Below, one piece after another: positions 31,974-42,674 of a DNA stretch of 64,000 nt (positions are counted from its first letter, which is position 1; each line of letters opens with the position of its first letter). Below the pieces are notes generated by a model. It was not told the DNA's origin. It worked only from the letters and a program-made list of their open reading frames with translations, and searched no databases. Source of the stretch: an uncultured Oscillospiraceae bacterium (lineage in GTDB: Bacteria > Bacillota > Clostridia > Oscillospirales > Oscillospiraceae); assembly GCA_947628185.1 (NCBI GenBank), contig CANQYW010000005.1, positions 1-64,000 of the forward strand. The letters run 5' to 3'. The position numbers were made by a program, and so were the translations under genes.

Positions 31974-33089
31974 TCAGTTCTCGCCGGCCCTGAGCCTCAC
32001 GGGGAGTATCATGTATATGAAGTTCTTGCTGCCGTCCGTGGGGACTATTACACAGGGTGAGACGCTGGTGGAGAGCTGCAGCCGCACGCTGTCCGCCGGC
32101 GCGGCCTTCAGGGCATCTAAGATGTAGCGGTTATTGAAACCTATCTCAAGTCCCTCCCCGTCGCCGGAGACGGGGCACTCGTCCGTGGCCTTGCCGAGGG
32201 TGGTGTTTGTGGAGACCCTCAAAACCCCGTTATCAAAGACGCACCGCACGGGGCTCTTGAACCTGTCGTTTATTATGAGGGACACCCTCTCCACCGTGGA
32301 GATGAGGTCCCGGCGGCTGGCCTCCACGCTGAATTTGCTCGCCGAGGGGATGGCGCTGCGGTAATTTAGGAACTCCCCCTCCAGCCTCCGGGATATGAGC
32401 ATGGTGCTGCCGATGGTGAACATTATGTGCTTGGAGCCCAGAGTTATCTTCACAAGCTCCTCGCTGTCCGAGGCTATCTTCTCCACCTCAGAGAGGGCGG
32501 CGCCGGGCACCACGAAATCTATCTTCCCCACCTCGGTCTTGGCCACCCGCTCCCGCCGGAGGGCGAGGCGGAAACCGTCCACCGCCACGATGGTCAGGAT
32601 GTCGTTCTCCACCTCGAAGAGAGCGCCGGTGTGGATGGGCCGCGCCTCGTTATCGGAGACGGCGAAGTTCGTCTCGCTTATCATGGACTTTATGTCCTTC
32701 TCCTGCATGTAGACGGAGTTCTGGTAGTCCACATAGGGGAGCTCCGGGTACTCATCCGCAGACATGCCCATGATGTCGAACTCGCTGAGGGAGCACCTTA
32801 TGTGGATGAGGTACTTATCGTTGACGGAGATGTACACCACGTCGTCCGGCATCTTGCGGATTATGTCCCCGAAGAGCTTGGCGTTTATGACCACGTTCCC
32901 TGTCTCCGTCACGTCCGCCGGGATGGTGGAGCGTATGCCGGTCTTTAAATCGTAGCCGGAGATCACCACGTCCGAGCCGGCCTCTATCAAAAGCCCCTCC
33001 AAGGAGGGCACGGCGCTCTTGGCGGCGGCGGCGCGGGAGGCCACTGTCACCGCCGCGGCAAGCTCGCTCTTCTCACATGAAAATTTCAT
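31974..33089 (-). CDS. dnaN: DNA polymerase III beta sliding clamp
   Basis: MKFSCEKSELAAAVTVASRAAAAKSAVPSLEGLLIEA; C-terminal NFIYMILPVRL. Confidence 0.97.
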   Translation of the reverse strand: MKFSCEKSELAAAVTVASRAAAAKSAVPSLEGLLIEAGSDVVISGYDLKTGIRSTIPADVTETGNVVINAKLFGDIIRKMPDDVVYISVNDKYLIHIRCSLSEFDIMGMSADEYPELPYVDYQNSVYMQEKDIKSMISETNFAVSDNEARPIHTGALFEVENDILTIVAVDGFRLALRRERVAKTEVGKIDFVVPGAALSEVEKIASDSEELVKITLGSKHIMFTIGSTMLISRRLEGEFLNYRSAIPSASKFSVEASRRDLISTVERVSLIINDRFKSPVRCVFDNGVLRVSTNTTLGKATDECPVSGDGEGLEIGFNNRYILDALKAAPADSVRLQLSTSVSPCVIVPTDGSKNFIYMILPVRLRAGEN

Positions 33090-33117
33090 CTTTAGTTCCT
33101 CCTTAAAATCTCAGGAC

Positions 33118-33320
33118 TTTGTGTGTATATAGAGAAAGACAGTATAATTTATTAGTGGTAGTCGTAGTAGTAAGAAAAAATGTGGAAAACTCCTAAAAAC
33201 CCTTGTGTGGCGCGGGTTTCGGCGAGAGCGAACCTGTGGAAAGATCAGGGGAGTTTTAAACACATATTTTCTTTTTCCTGGGGAAGAGATATTTTCCACC
33301 GGGTTTCAACAGTGGAAAGT
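33118..33320. promoter_or_regulatory. oriC: Putative oriC (dnaA-dnaN intergenic) with DnaA boxes, DnaA-trio-like array and AT-rich DUE
   Basis: Boxes TGTGGAAAA 33181-33189, TGTGGAAAG 33235-33243, TTTTCCACC 33292-33300, AGTGGAAAG 33311-33319; trio-like 33153-33174; AT-rich flank. Confidence 0.75.
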
Positions 33321-33356
33321 GTGAACTATGTTGAAAAATCCAAGACTCCGGCGCTC

Positions 33357-34667
33357 TCACTTCCGGGAGTTTATGTTGGCCGTTATATCCTTTATCATCT
33401 GGGCGAACTCAAGGTCGGAGTCTATGGCCTTCTCCACCTTCTGTATGGAGGAGAGGACCGTCGTGTGGTCGCGGCCGCCGAATATGTCGCCTATGTCCTT
33501 GAGGGAGAGATTTGTCAGGGTCCTTATCTCGTACATGGCGATCTGGCGTGCCAGGGACGTGCTCTTGTTGCGCCGCTGGCCCCGGACGTCCTCGGGGGAG
33601 AGGTTAAAGTACTTGGCGGTCTCCTCAATTATGTCGTCATGGGTGGGGATGAAGGCGCCGTTATCCCTGAACATGTCCTTTATGAGCTTCGCCACCACGG
33701 AGACGGTTATATTGGTGTCCATGAGGTCCCTGTAGGCCCTTATCTTCTTGACCGCCCCCTCTATCTGCCGCACGTTGGAGGTCATATTCTCAGCGATGTA
33801 ATTTACCACATCGTCGGAGAGTATGAGCCCCAAGTTCATGGCCTTATTTCGGATTATGGCGGCGCGGGTCTCAAAATCCGGTGGCTGGATGTCCACCAAG
33901 AGCCCGGACTCGAACCTGGTGTGGAGCCTGTCAGCCAGGGTGGGCATCTCGGAGGGGGGTCTGTCGGAGGTGAAGACCATCTGCTTGTGGGCCTCGTAGA
34001 GGGTGTTGAAGGTGTGGAACATCTCGTCCTGGGTGCTCACCTTGCCGGAGACTATCTGGATGTCGTCTATCATGAATAGGTCCGCGCTCCTATATTTCTC
34101 CCGGAACTCCACGTTCTTGCCGGTCTGGATGGAGATTATGAGCTCGTTCATGAAGTCCCCGCCCCGGACGAAGACGATCTTGTACTCCGGGTGTTTCTTT
34201 GTCACCTCGTGGCGGATGGCGTAGAGGAGGTGGGTCTTCCCAAGGCCGGAGTCGCCGTAGATGAAGAGCGGGTTGAACATCTTCGTCTGCTCCTCCGCCA
34301 CGGCTATGGAGGCGGCGTGGGCGAACTTGTTGGAGGGACCCACCACGAAGGTGTCAAAGGTGAACTCCTCCAGCTCCATGGGGGAGGGCCTAACCTGGGC
34401 GGGACTCTGGGGCACGTCCGCCTCGCCCACCAGCTCCACCTCCATGTCGCAGGCGAATATCTCCCTCAGCGCCTCCTTTATGGAGACGACAAAGCGCGTG
34501 GCTATGACGCCCCGCCTAAAATCGGAGGGTACGCACAGCGTCATGCGCGTTTCGTCCACCCTCAGAACGCGGCAGTCGGAGAACCAGGTGTTTATCGCCA
34601 CGGGCGAGAGCTGTCCCTTCAGGATATCCAGCACGCCGGACCAAATATCTTCCACAGAATCCATCAT
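33357..34667 (-). CDS. dnaA: Chromosomal replication initiator DnaA
   Basis: GDSGLGKTHLLYAIRHEV; LFMIDDIQIVSGKVSTQDEMFHTFN; C-terminal GGRDHTTVLSSIQKVE. Confidence 0.98.
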   Translation of the reverse strand: MMDSVEDIWSGVLDILKGQLSPVAINTWFSDCRVLRVDETRMTLCVPSDFRRGVIATRFVVSIKEALREIFACDMEVELVGEADVPQSPAQVRPSPMELEEFTFDTFVVGPSNKFAHAASIAVAEEQTKMFNPLFIYGDSGLGKTHLLYAIRHEVTKKHPEYKIVFVRGGDFMNELIISIQTGKNVEFREKYRSADLFMIDDIQIVSGKVSTQDEMFHTFNTLYEAHKQMVFTSDRPPSEMPTLADRLHTRFESGLLVDIQPPDFETRAAIIRNKAMNLGLILSDDVVNYIAENMTSNVRQIEGAVKKIRAYRDLMDTNITVSVVAKLIKDMFRDNGAFIPTHDDIIEETAKYFNLSPEDVRGQRRNKSTSLARQIAMYEIRTLTNLSLKDIGDIFGGRDHTTVLSSIQKVEKAIDSDLEFAQMIKDITANINSRK

Positions 34668-34739
34668 TTTGCGCCCCCCTCTTTTGCAGTCTCAGACAAT
34701 CTATTTTATCAAAAAACCGGCGAAATTTCAAGCTATACA

Positions 34740-34785
34740 TTATAAAAAAGAAATACCACAGGGATGTTTTTTTACCCCTGTGGTA
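34740..34785 (-). terminator. Terminator downstream of the PFL-family gene
   Basis: TACCACAGGG / CCCTGTGGTA with T-rich tail on minus strand. Confidence 0.75.
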
Positions 34786-34797
34786 CCGTCAAAATGA

Positions 34798-36153
34798 CTA
34801 ATTCTTCAAACTGTTCAGCGGGGCGGGTATCCGGCCCCCCCGGGCGATGAATTTTTCCGGCGAAGCGGTGTTCACACGCATTATCGGGGCGGAGCCCAAA
34901 AGCCCCCCGAAGTCCACCCGGTCGCCCACGTCCTTGCCGGGGACGGGGATTATCCTGACGGCGGTGGTCTTATTATTTATCATGCCTATGGCCGCCTCGT
35001 CCGCGATGATGGCGGAGATGGTCTCCGCCGTCGTGTCCCCGGGGACGGCTATCATGTCAAGCCCCACGGAGCAGACGCACGTCATGGCCTCAAGTTTCTC
35101 TATGGTCATCATCCCGGAGGCGGCGGCCCTTATCATGCCGGCGTCCTCTGAGACGGGTATGAAGGCCCCAGAGAGGCCGCCCACGTTTGAGGAGGCCATG
35201 ACGCCCCCCTTCTTCACCGCGTCATTTAGGAGCGCCAGGGCCGCCGTGGTGCCGGGGGCGCCCACGCTCTCAAGGCCCATCTCCTCCAAGATATCCGCCA
35301 CGGAGTCGCCGATGGCCGGCGTGGGGGCGAGGGAGAGGTCGACTATCCCGAAGGGCACGCCCAGGCGCTTTGAGGCCTCCTGGGCCACCAGCTCGCCCAT
35401 TCTCGTTATGCGGAATGCGGTCTTCTTAATAGTCTCCGCCACCACGTCCATGCTCTCGCCCTTGCAGCGCTGGAGGGCGTGGTGCACCACGCCCGGCCCC
35501 GAGACGCCCACATTTATCACGCACTCCGGCTCCCCCACCCCGTGGAATGCCCCCGCCATGAAGGGGTTGTCCTCCACGGCGTTTGAGAAGGCCACAAGTT
35601 TCGCGCAGCCCTGGCCGCCGCTCATGTCCGCCGTGCGCTTTATTATCCTCCCCATGAGGGCCACGGCGTCCATGTTTATACCAGCCCTCGTGGAGGCGAG
35701 ATTCACGCTGGAGCAGACCCGCTCCGTCCCGCACAGGGCCTCCGGGATGGAGTTTATGAGGCGTGTGTCCCCGGTGGTGCAGCCCTTCTGCACAAGGGCC
35801 GAGAAACCGCCGATGAAATTGACCCCCACCTCCCTCGCGGCGTCGTCCAGGGCCCTGGCGAAGATGGAGTAGTCCTGGGTCTCGGAGCACTCGCAGGCGA
35901 TGGCTATGGGCGTCACGGATATGCGCTTATTTACGATCGGTATGCCGAACTCCCGCTCGATGTCCTCCCCCACCGCCACAAGTCTCTCGGCGCGGCGGGT
36001 CACCTTGTCGTATATCCTGCCGGCGCAGACCTTGGGGTCCGGGTGCCCGCAGTCCCTTATGGATATGCCCATGGTTATGGTGCGGATATCCAGGTGCTGG
36101 TGGCTTATCATCTCGATGGTCTCAATGACCTCGTTGGTGTTTAATTTCATCAT
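34798..36153 (-). CDS. PFL family protein (UPF0210)
   Basis: [34 protein letters not shown]; paired with upstream ACT gene. Confidence 0.9.
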   Translation of the reverse strand: MMKLNTNEVIETIEMISHQHLDIRTITMGISIRDCGHPDPKVCAGRIYDKVTRRAERLVAVGEDIEREFGIPIVNKRISVTPIAIACECSETQDYSIFARALDDAAREVGVNFIGGFSALVQKGCTTGDTRLINSIPEALCGTERVCSSVNLASTRAGINMDAVALMGRIIKRTADMSGGQGCAKLVAFSNAVEDNPFMAGAFHGVGEPECVINVGVSGPGVVHHALQRCKGESMDVVAETIKKTAFRITRMGELVAQEASKRLGVPFGIVDLSLAPTPAIGDSVADILEEMGLESVGAPGTTAALALLNDAVKKGGVMASSNVGGLSGAFIPVSEDAGMIRAAASGMMTIEKLEAMTCVCSVGLDMIAVPGDTTAETISAIIADEAAIGMINNKTTAVRIIPVPGKDVGDRVDFGGLLGSAPIMRVNTASPEKFIARGGRIPAPLNSLKN

Positions 36154-36428
36154 ATGCGGTGCATAGCCTCAAAAATGTCCTCCCGCTGGATGCGCACATC
36201 CACCGAGAGATCCCTCCCCAGCGCCGAGAGCGCCTCGGAGAGGCCCTTGAAGTCCACGCTACACCCGGAGGTGTCCACCATCATTATCATGGTGAAGTAG
36301 GACTGCATGACAGTCTGGCTTATGTCCAGCACATTTACCCCGTAGGAGGCCAGCAGCGAGCACAGCGAGGCTATTATGCCCACGGTGTCCTTGCCGATGG
36401 CCGTCACGATCGCGCGCACGGTCACCAC
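36150..36428 (-). CDS. ACT-domain protein (UPF0237)
   Basis: [45 protein letters not shown]. Confidence 0.9.
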   Translation of the reverse strand: MVTVRAIVTAIGKDTVGIIASLCSLLASYGVNVLDISQTVMQSYFTMIMMVDTSGCSVDFKGLSEALSALGRDLSVDVRIQREDIFEAMHRI

Positions 36429-36452
36429 CCCTTTTTACTAAAAATAATATTC

Positions 36453-37031
36453 TCAGGTATCACTGAGCTCGTCTATCGTCATCTCGAATGACGTTATGAA
36501 GTTCTTTATGAAGTACTCCACCTCCGGCAGACCCATGGCGTGGAGTTTCATGAGTGTTGAGCTGGCGGCGGAGCGGAACTCCTTGTTGCCGGCCTTCAGC
36601 TCCTCGATGCACTTTATGTAGGCGGAGAGGGTGTCCGCGGCCTTCACAAGTTTCCGCTCCTCCCCGGACTCGTGGAAGAGAGACTCGTACTCCCCCCGCA
36701 GGGGTTCCGGCAGGGTGGAGAGGAGCTTATTCTCCGCCGCCTCCTCCACCCGCTTGTAGGCGGAGGTCATGTCGCCGTCGTGGTACTTAACGGGCGTTGG
36801 CATGTCGCCGGTGTATATCTCAGATACGTCGTGAAATAGCGCCGCCGCCGCCACCCTGTCAGGGGAGCAGGGGACGTTCAGCACGTCCCTGCGTATGACA
36901 GCCAGTGCGTGTGCCAAGAGCGCCACCATGTAGGAGTGCTCCATCACGTTCTCGCTGTCCGCGTTTCGCATGAGGGACCACCTTGTTATGTTCTTCATCC
37001 TTGAGGCCAGCGCGTAAAATGCGTAGTCCAT
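36453..37031 (-). CDS. HD-domain 5'-deoxynucleotidase-like protein (YfbR-like)
   Basis: ENVMEHSYMVALLAHAL; ALFHDVSEIYTGDMPTPVKY. Confidence 0.88.
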   Translation of the reverse strand: MDYAFYALASRMKNITRWSLMRNADSENVMEHSYMVALLAHALAVIRRDVLNVPCSPDRVAAAALFHDVSEIYTGDMPTPVKYHDGDMTSAYKRVEEAAENKLLSTLPEPLRGEYESLFHESGEERKLVKAADTLSAYIKCIEELKAGNKEFRSAASSTLMKLHAMGLPEVEYFIKNFITSFEMTIDELSDT

Positions 37032-37064
37032 AGAATCCTCCGTTTTTCTTTATCTTTTGCGCCG

Positions 37065-37484
37065 TCACTTGGCACGGGTGTCGCAGTAGATACAGCGGTA
37101 GACCTTCTTCTCCCTGTCCGTGAGGCGGAAGACGTGCTCCAGCTCCTGCTCTACCTGGGTTATACATCTGGGGTTCTTACAGTGTATTACGCCCCTTATG
37201 ACCTCCGGCAGTTCCGGGTGAAGTTTCTCCACCCGCTTGCCGCCCCGGATGATGTCCACCGTTATGCCCGGGTCCACGTACCCCAGGAGGTCGAAGTTTA
37301 AGTCTATTATGTCGTTTATCTTGAGAATGTCCTTCTTGCCCCGCTTCTCGCTGGGGGCGTTCTTTATGAGAGCCACCTCGCAGGAGAGCTTGTCGAGCTC
37401 CAAGTACTTATAGAGCTCCATCCCCCGCCCCGCGGGGATGTGGTCTATGACTATCCCGTCAACTATCGTACCGATAAGCATCAC
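37065..37484 (-). CDS. pyrI: Aspartate carbamoyltransferase regulatory subunit
   Basis: [24 protein letters not shown]; zinc motif CKNPRCIT...YRCIYCD. Confidence 0.95.
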   Translation of the reverse strand: MMLIGTIVDGIVIDHIPAGRGMELYKYLELDKLSCEVALIKNAPSEKRGKKDILKINDIIDLNFDLLGYVDPGITVDIIRGGKRVEKLHPELPEVIRGVIHCKNPRCITQVEQELEHVFRLTDREKKVYRCIYCDTRAK

Positions 37485-38416
37485 TTCACCCCCAGCAGCA
37501 TAAGGATGAGGGCCATCCTTATGTATTTTCCATTGAGGACCTGCCTGAAGTAGCAGGCCCGCGGGTCCTTGTCCACCGCCACGGATATCTCATTGACCCG
37601 GGGCAGCGGGTGCAGGATGGAAAGCGTCTCCTTGGCGTCCATTAATTTGTCCGGCGTCATGATGTAGGTGTCCTTTAGCCGCACGTAGTCCGCCTCGCTT
37701 ATGAACCGCTCCCGCTGGACCCTCGTCATGTAGAGGATGTCGAGGTCCGGCATGGCCTCAAGCAGGGACTCAGTCTCCCTGTAGGGTATGTTGTTGGCCT
37801 TCAAGATGTCGTTCCGCACGTTCTCAGGGACACGCAGCTCCTCCGGGGAGATGAGCACGAAGTCCACGCCCTCGTAGCGGCTCATGGCGGCGATGAGTGA
37901 GTGGACCGTCCGGCCAAACTTGAGGTCGCCGCAGCAGCCCACGGTCATGTGCCCGAGGCGCCCCTTCTCCCGGTAGATGGTGAGCAGATCCGTCAGGGTC
38001 TGGGTGGGGTGGTTGTGGCCGCCGTCCCCGGCGTTTATGACGGGTATGGAGGCGTTCAAAGCCGCCACCATGGGCGCCCCCTCCAGGGGGTGGCGCATGG
38101 CGATGATGTCCGCGAAACAGCTTATGACCTTCGCCGTGTCGGCGACGCTCTCGCCCTTGGAGGCGGAGCTCGACTGGGCCTCGGAGAAACCGATGACGCT
38201 CCCCCCCAGCTCCAGCATGGCGGACTCAAAACTCAGCCGCGTCCTGGTGGAGGGCTCGTAGAAGAGGGTGGCAAGCTTTTTGCCCCGGCACTTCTCGGAG
38301 TACTTGGCGGGGTTTTCTATTATGTCGAGGGCCGTCTTAATTAGGGCGTCTATCTCCTCAACAGTGAGGGTGGATATGTCGATCAGATGTCGGATGTCAC
38401 TCATCTTTAGCTCCAT
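37481..38416 (-). CDS. pyrB: Aspartate carbamoyltransferase catalytic subunit
   Basis: [30 protein letters not shown]. Confidence 0.97.
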   Translation of the reverse strand: MELKMSDIRHLIDISTLTVEEIDALIKTALDIIENPAKYSEKCRGKKLATLFYEPSTRTRLSFESAMLELGGSVIGFSEAQSSSASKGESVADTAKVISCFADIIAMRHPLEGAPMVAALNASIPVINAGDGGHNHPTQTLTDLLTIYREKGRLGHMTVGCCGDLKFGRTVHSLIAAMSRYEGVDFVLISPEELRVPENVRNDILKANNIPYRETESLLEAMPDLDILYMTRVQRERFISEADYVRLKDTYIMTPDKLMDAKETLSILHPLPRVNEISVAVDKDPRACYFRQVLNGKYIRMALILMLLGVK

Positions 38417-39056
38417 TCACGGAGAGGTACCGTTCTATCCTCTCCACGTTCTCGTTATTTTTGGGGTCCTCCCGGAGGTAACTCACGATGTCGTGGACGT
38501 TCACCACGGAGTAGACGGGGAACCCGAATTCCTCGGTTATCTCCCGCATGGCGGACTTCTCCGTCCGTCCCTTCTCGCCCCGGTCCACCATTATGAGGCA
38601 CGCCGCCACCTTCACGCCCTCGAGGGCGGAGAGGATGTCCATGCTCTCCCGGATGGCCGTGCCGGCGGTGATGACGTCCTCGACTATCACTATCTCCTCC
38701 CCGGCCTTGGGCACGTACCCCACGAGGGACCCGCCCTCGCCGTGGTCCTTGGCCTCCTTGCGGTTGAAGACGAAGGGGAGATCCACTCCCGCCCTCGCAA
38801 GGGCGGCGGCGGCGGAGACGGCTATTGGTATCCCCTTGTAGGCGGGGCCGAAGAGGACGGTCTTCTTATCCCCCAGGTGCTCAAGGTAGGCTCTGGCGTA
38901 AAACTCACCCAGGCGCATTATCTGGGAGCCGGTCTTTATGTCACCGGCGTTTATGAAGTAGGGTATCTTCCTGCCTGATTTGGCGGTGAAGTCCCCGAAT
39001 TTGAGGACGCCCGCGCCCTCCAAGAACTTTATAAATTCCCTTTTGTAGTCTTCCAT
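38397..39056 (-). CDS. pyrE: Orotate phosphoribosyltransferase
   Basis: [34 protein letters not shown]. Start at MEDYKRE. Confidence 0.96.
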   Translation of the reverse strand: MEDYKREFIKFLEGAGVLKFGDFTAKSGRKIPYFINAGDIKTGSQIMRLGEFYARAYLEHLGDKKTVLFGPAYKGIPIAVSAAAALARAGVDLPFVFNRKEAKDHGEGGSLVGYVPKAGEEIVIVEDVITAGTAIRESMDILSALEGVKVAACLIMVDRGEKGRTEKSAMREITEEFGFPVYSVVNVHDIVSYLREDPKNNENVERIERYLSVNGAKDE

Positions 39057-39058
39057 CT

Positions 39059-39769
39059 CTATTCCCCCATTTGATCCACAAATTCCCGGACGCACCGCCT
39101 GTAGGCGGCCACCGGGTCAGCCGATGCCGTTATGGGCCGCCCCACCACGATGTAGTCGGAACCCACTTTTTTGGCCTCCGAGGGCGTCATGACTCTCTTT
39201 TGGTCGCCGACCTCGCCATCCGCGAAACGCACGCCGGGCGTGACGGTGAGGAAACTCTCCCCACAGGCCCCGTGTACGGCGCCCGCCTCACGGGGTGAGC
39301 AGACGACGCCGTCAAGGCCGGCGGCCTTGGCGTTCTTGGCGTAGCGCATGACAGTTTCCTGGAGTGCGCCGGAGACGCCCAGCTCCTCTTTTAATATCTC
39401 CTCAGATATGCTGGTGAGGATCGTCACGGCTATGAGGTATGGCCTTGTGCCGTCGGGGCGGGTCAGCCCCTCGAGGGCGGCACGCATCATCTCCGTGCCG
39501 CCGCCGGCGTGGAGGTTCACCATGTCCACGTCGAGGCCGGAGAGCACGGCCATGCTCTTCTTAACTGTGTTTGGTATGTCGTGGAGCTTGAGGTCCAAGA
39601 ATATCTTGTGGCCCCGCTCCTTGAGGGCCCGGACTATGGCCGGCCCCTCGGCGTAAAAGAGCTCCATGCCTATCTTCACGAATGGCCTCTCACCGCCGAA
39701 TTTCGAGAGGAAGTCCAGTGTCTCCCGCCCGCTCTTGAAATCGCACGCTATGATCACATCTTTACCCAT
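39059..39769 (-). CDS. pyrF: Orotidine 5'-phosphate decarboxylase
   Basis: FLDLKLHDIPNTVKKSM; SDYIVVGRPI. Confidence 0.96.
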   Translation of the reverse strand: MGKDVIIACDFKSGRETLDFLSKFGGERPFVKIGMELFYAEGPAIVRALKERGHKIFLDLKLHDIPNTVKKSMAVLSGLDVDMVNLHAGGGTEMMRAALEGLTRPDGTRPYLIAVTILTSISEEILKEELGVSGALQETVMRYAKNAKAAGLDGVVCSPREAGAVHGACGESFLTVTPGVRFADGEVGDQKRVMTPSEAKKVGSDYIVVGRPITASADPVAAYRRCVREFVDQMGE

Positions 39770-40679
39770 TGTGTGCTCCTCCTATAATATCGGAAAGTCT
39801 CGTTATGCCAAGGCGCTCCATAAGCTCCGGCAGCGCCTCAACTATCCTCTTGGAGGCGTAGGGGTCCTTCAGGTTCGCCGCCCCCACCTCCACCGCCGTG
39901 GCGCCGGCCAGCATCATCTCCACCACGTCCTCCGCCGAGGAGACGCCGCCCATGCCGATTATGGGGATCTTCACCGCCTCGTAGACCTCATAGACCATCC
40001 TCACCGCCACCGGGAGGACGCAGGGGCCGGAGAGGCCGCCTGTCTTATTCGCGATTATGGGGCGGCGGCGCTTAATGTCTATCCGCATGGCTAATAGCGT
40101 ATTTATCATGCTTATCCCGTCGGCGCCGGCGTCCTCGCATGCTTTGGCGATGGCGGATATGCTCGTGACATTGGGGGTGAGTTTCATATACACCGGCTTT
40201 GATGTGGCGGACTTCACGGCCCGCGTCACCTCGTAGGCGCTCCTGGGGTCCGTGCCGAAACTCATGCCCCCCGCGTGGACGTTGGGACAGCTTATATTGA
40301 CCTCCACTATCGCCACGCCCTGGGCCTCATCCATCCTCCCGGCGAGGTAGGTGTACTCATCTATGGAGAAACCGGATATGTTGGCAACGATGGGCTTGTG
40401 AAAGACGCTCCGCAGTTTCGGGAGCTCCTCATCTATCACCTTCTCCACGCCGGGGTTCTGGAGCCCCACGGCGTTGAGGAGGCCCATATCCGCCTCGGCT
40501 ATCCTGGGTGTGGGGTTGCCGAACCTGGGGTCCCTCGTGGTGCCCTTGAAGGAGAGGGAGCCGAGGCAGTTTATGTCGTAGAGCTCCGCGAACTCGTAGC
40601 CGTAGCCGAATGTGCCGCTGGCGGGGATGACGGGGTTATCGAGCCTCACCCCGGAGAGGCTGACGGAGGTGTCTACCAT
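39762..40679 (-). CDS. pyrD: Dihydroorotate dehydrogenase (class 1B type)
   Basis: NPVIPASGTFGYGYEF; VEVNISCPNVHAGGMSFG; paired with pyrK. Confidence 0.96.
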   Translation of the reverse strand: MVDTSVSLSGVRLDNPVIPASGTFGYGYEFAELYDINCLGSLSFKGTTRDPRFGNPTPRIAEADMGLLNAVGLQNPGVEKVIDEELPKLRSVFHKPIVANISGFSIDEYTYLAGRMDEAQGVAIVEVNISCPNVHAGGMSFGTDPRSAYEVTRAVKSATSKPVYMKLTPNVTSISAIAKACEDAGADGISMINTLLAMRIDIKRRRPIIANKTGGLSGPCVLPVAVRMVYEVYEAVKIPIIGMGGVSSAEDVVEMMLAGATAVEVGAANLKDPYASKRIVEALPELMERLGITRLSDIIGGAHNG

Positions 40680-41404
40680 ATGATCTCCTCTCTTTTAAGG
40701 ACGGGCCCATCCTTGCATATCCGCTTACTGCCGTCCTTCGTCTCTATGGAGCAGCCCATGCAGGCGCCGAAACCGCAGCCCATGCGCTCCTCAAAGCTAA
40801 ATTGCCCGGAGGTGGACATCTTTTCATAGACCGCCCGGAGCATGGGCATGGGCCCGCAGGTGTAGACGTAGGAGTAATTTAGTCCCTCCATGGCGTCGGT
40901 GACGAAACCCCGGATGCCGAGACTCCCGTCCGCCGTGGCGACGCGCGTCTCCACCCCGAGGGCGGAGAATTCCTCGGTATAAAAAACCTCCTCACGGGTG
41001 TTGAAACCCAGGATGGCGGTGGGGGACTTCCCCTCCCCTTTTAGTACCTTCGCCAGGGCGTAGAGCGGCGGCACACCGGCGCCGCCCCCGATGAGAAGGG
41101 GTCTCCCGCCGGACTCCGCGGTGTCGTACCCGTTGCCGAGGCCCGTTAAAATGTCGAGCTCCTCGCCTATTTTTAGTCCCGCCATGAGGGCGGTGCCCCG
41201 GCCCACCACCTTGTATATGAGGGTGAGGGAGCCCTCCCCCCAGTCGCAGACCGAGATGGGTCTTCTGAGGTAGAGCCCCGGGAGCTCTATATTCACAAAC
41301 TGCCCCGGCCTCACTATGCCGGAGGTGTCCCCGGTGAGATGGAGTTCCCAGGTGTTCAGGGCTATCTCCCGGCTCGCCCTCACGGTAAACTTCGTTTTAA
41401 GCAT
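40673..41404 (-). CDS. pyrK: Dihydroorotate dehydrogenase electron transfer subunit
   Basis: LRRPISVCDWGEGSLTLIYKVVGRGT; Cys cluster ERMGCGFGACMGCSIETKDG. Confidence 0.95.
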   Translation of the reverse strand: MLKTKFTVRASREIALNTWELHLTGDTSGIVRPGQFVNIELPGLYLRRPISVCDWGEGSLTLIYKVVGRGTALMAGLKIGEELDILTGLGNGYDTAESGGRPLLIGGGAGVPPLYALAKVLKGEGKSPTAILGFNTREEVFYTEEFSALGVETRVATADGSLGIRGFVTDAMEGLNYSYVYTCGPMPMLRAVYEKMSTSGQFSFEERMGCGFGACMGCSIETKDGSKRICKDGPVLKREEIIW

Positions 41405-42674
41405 CGTCGCGCCTCCAAACTATCTCGCCGCTGGACACCGTCATGAGGCACCTGCCCCGGACGCGCCAGCCCTCAAAGGGCGTGGAGCGCCCCTTGGAGA
41501 GGAAACCGGCGCTATCTATGGTGAACTCATTTTCAAGGTCGAAAACGGCCAAGTCCGCCCTGCCGCCGGGCCTTATCTCCCCATCGCCCAGGCCGAACCG
41601 CCGGGCCGGGGCCGCGGCCATCAGCTCAATTAGCCGCTCAAGGCTCGTTACGCGCCCCAGCACCAATTTTGTGTAAAGCACCGGGAAGGCGCACTCAAGA
41701 CCCACTATGCCGTTTAGACTCCCGGCGAGACCCCGTGACTTCTCCTCCGCTGAGTGGGGGGCGTGGTCCGTGGCTATCATGTCAACTGTGCCGTCGCATA
41801 GGCCCTCAATTAGTGCCTCCCGGTCCTCCCGGGAGCGTATGGGCGGGTTCATGCGGAAACTGCCGCTGTCCTCCAGGTCCTCGTCGGTCAGAGTCAAATA
41901 GTGGGGGGCGGTCTCACAGGTGACGTCCAGCCCCTCGAACTTCGCGAGGCGGACGAGCGCCAACGTCTCCTTGGTGGAGACGTGGCAGACGTGGTAGCTG
42001 GCGCCCGTCTCCCGGACGAGCTCCAGGTCCCGCTCCACCTGACGCCACTCGCTCTCAGGGGAGTTCCCTACGAGCCCGTGTTCCTTTGCGTAGGCGCACT
42101 CATTGACGCTCCAGCCCTTTTTGAGGAGTGACTCATCCTCCGCGTGGGCCACTATCGGGCGGTGTAGGTCCCGAGCCAGCTCCATGGCCCGCCGCATGAG
42201 GCCGCCGTCCTGTACGCCCCTGCCGTCGTCGGAAAATCCCGCAACGAAGGGGGCGAGGGCAGGGAGGTCCGCAAGCTCCTCCCCCCTCTCCCCACGGGTT
42301 ATGGAGCCGTAGGGGGAGACGCGCAGGGCGGCGTCCCTCGCTATGATGTCAAGCTGCACGTTGAGGGAGTCAAGGCGATCCGGCACCGGTGAGAGGTTCG
42401 GCATGGAGCAGAGAGCCGTGTACCCGCCCCTCGCGGCGGCCAGAGTGCCGGTTTTTATTGTCTCCTTGTAGGCGAAACCCGGCTCTCGCAAGTGGACGTG
42501 GGGGTCCGTGAGGCCGGGGATGATGTGGGCGCCGGAGAAGTCAAAAACGGCGGCGTCACCCGTGGCTGCGAGCCCCTGACCTATTACGGCTACGACGCCG
42601 CCGTCGATCAGGAGGTCGGCACCGCGGAAGGCGCCGTCCAAAAATACCTGCGCGTTCTTTAAAAGAAACTTCAT
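41397..42674 (-). CDS. pyrC: Dihydroorotase
   Basis: IPGLTDPHVHLREPGF; ATDHAPHSAEEK. Confidence 0.96.
   Translation of the reverse strand: MKFLLKNAQVFLDGAFRGADLLIDGGVVAVIGQGLAATGDAAVFDFSGAHIIPGLTDPHVHLREPGFAYKETIKTGTLAAARGGYTALCSMPNLSPVPDRLDSLNVQLDIIARDAALRVSPYGSITRGERGEELADLPALAPFVAGFSDDGRGVQDGGLMRRAMELARDLHRPIVAHAEDESLLKKGWSVNECAYAKEHGLVGNSPESEWRQVERDLELVRETGASYHVCHVSTKETLALVRLAKFEGLDVTCETAPHYLTLTDEDLEDSGSFRMNPPIRSREDREALIEGLCDGTVDMIATDHAPHSAEEKSRGLAGSLNGIVGLECAFPVLYTKLVLGRVTSLERLIELMAAAPARRFGLGDGEIRPGGRADLAVFDLENEFTIDSAGFLSKGRSTPFEGWRVRGRCLMTVSSGEIVWRRDDA

Noticed and set aside
33180-34079. 299-aa + ORF spanning oriC and antisense to dnaA
   Set aside because: Covers DnaA boxes and the dnaA coding strand complement; composition typical of shadow ORF.
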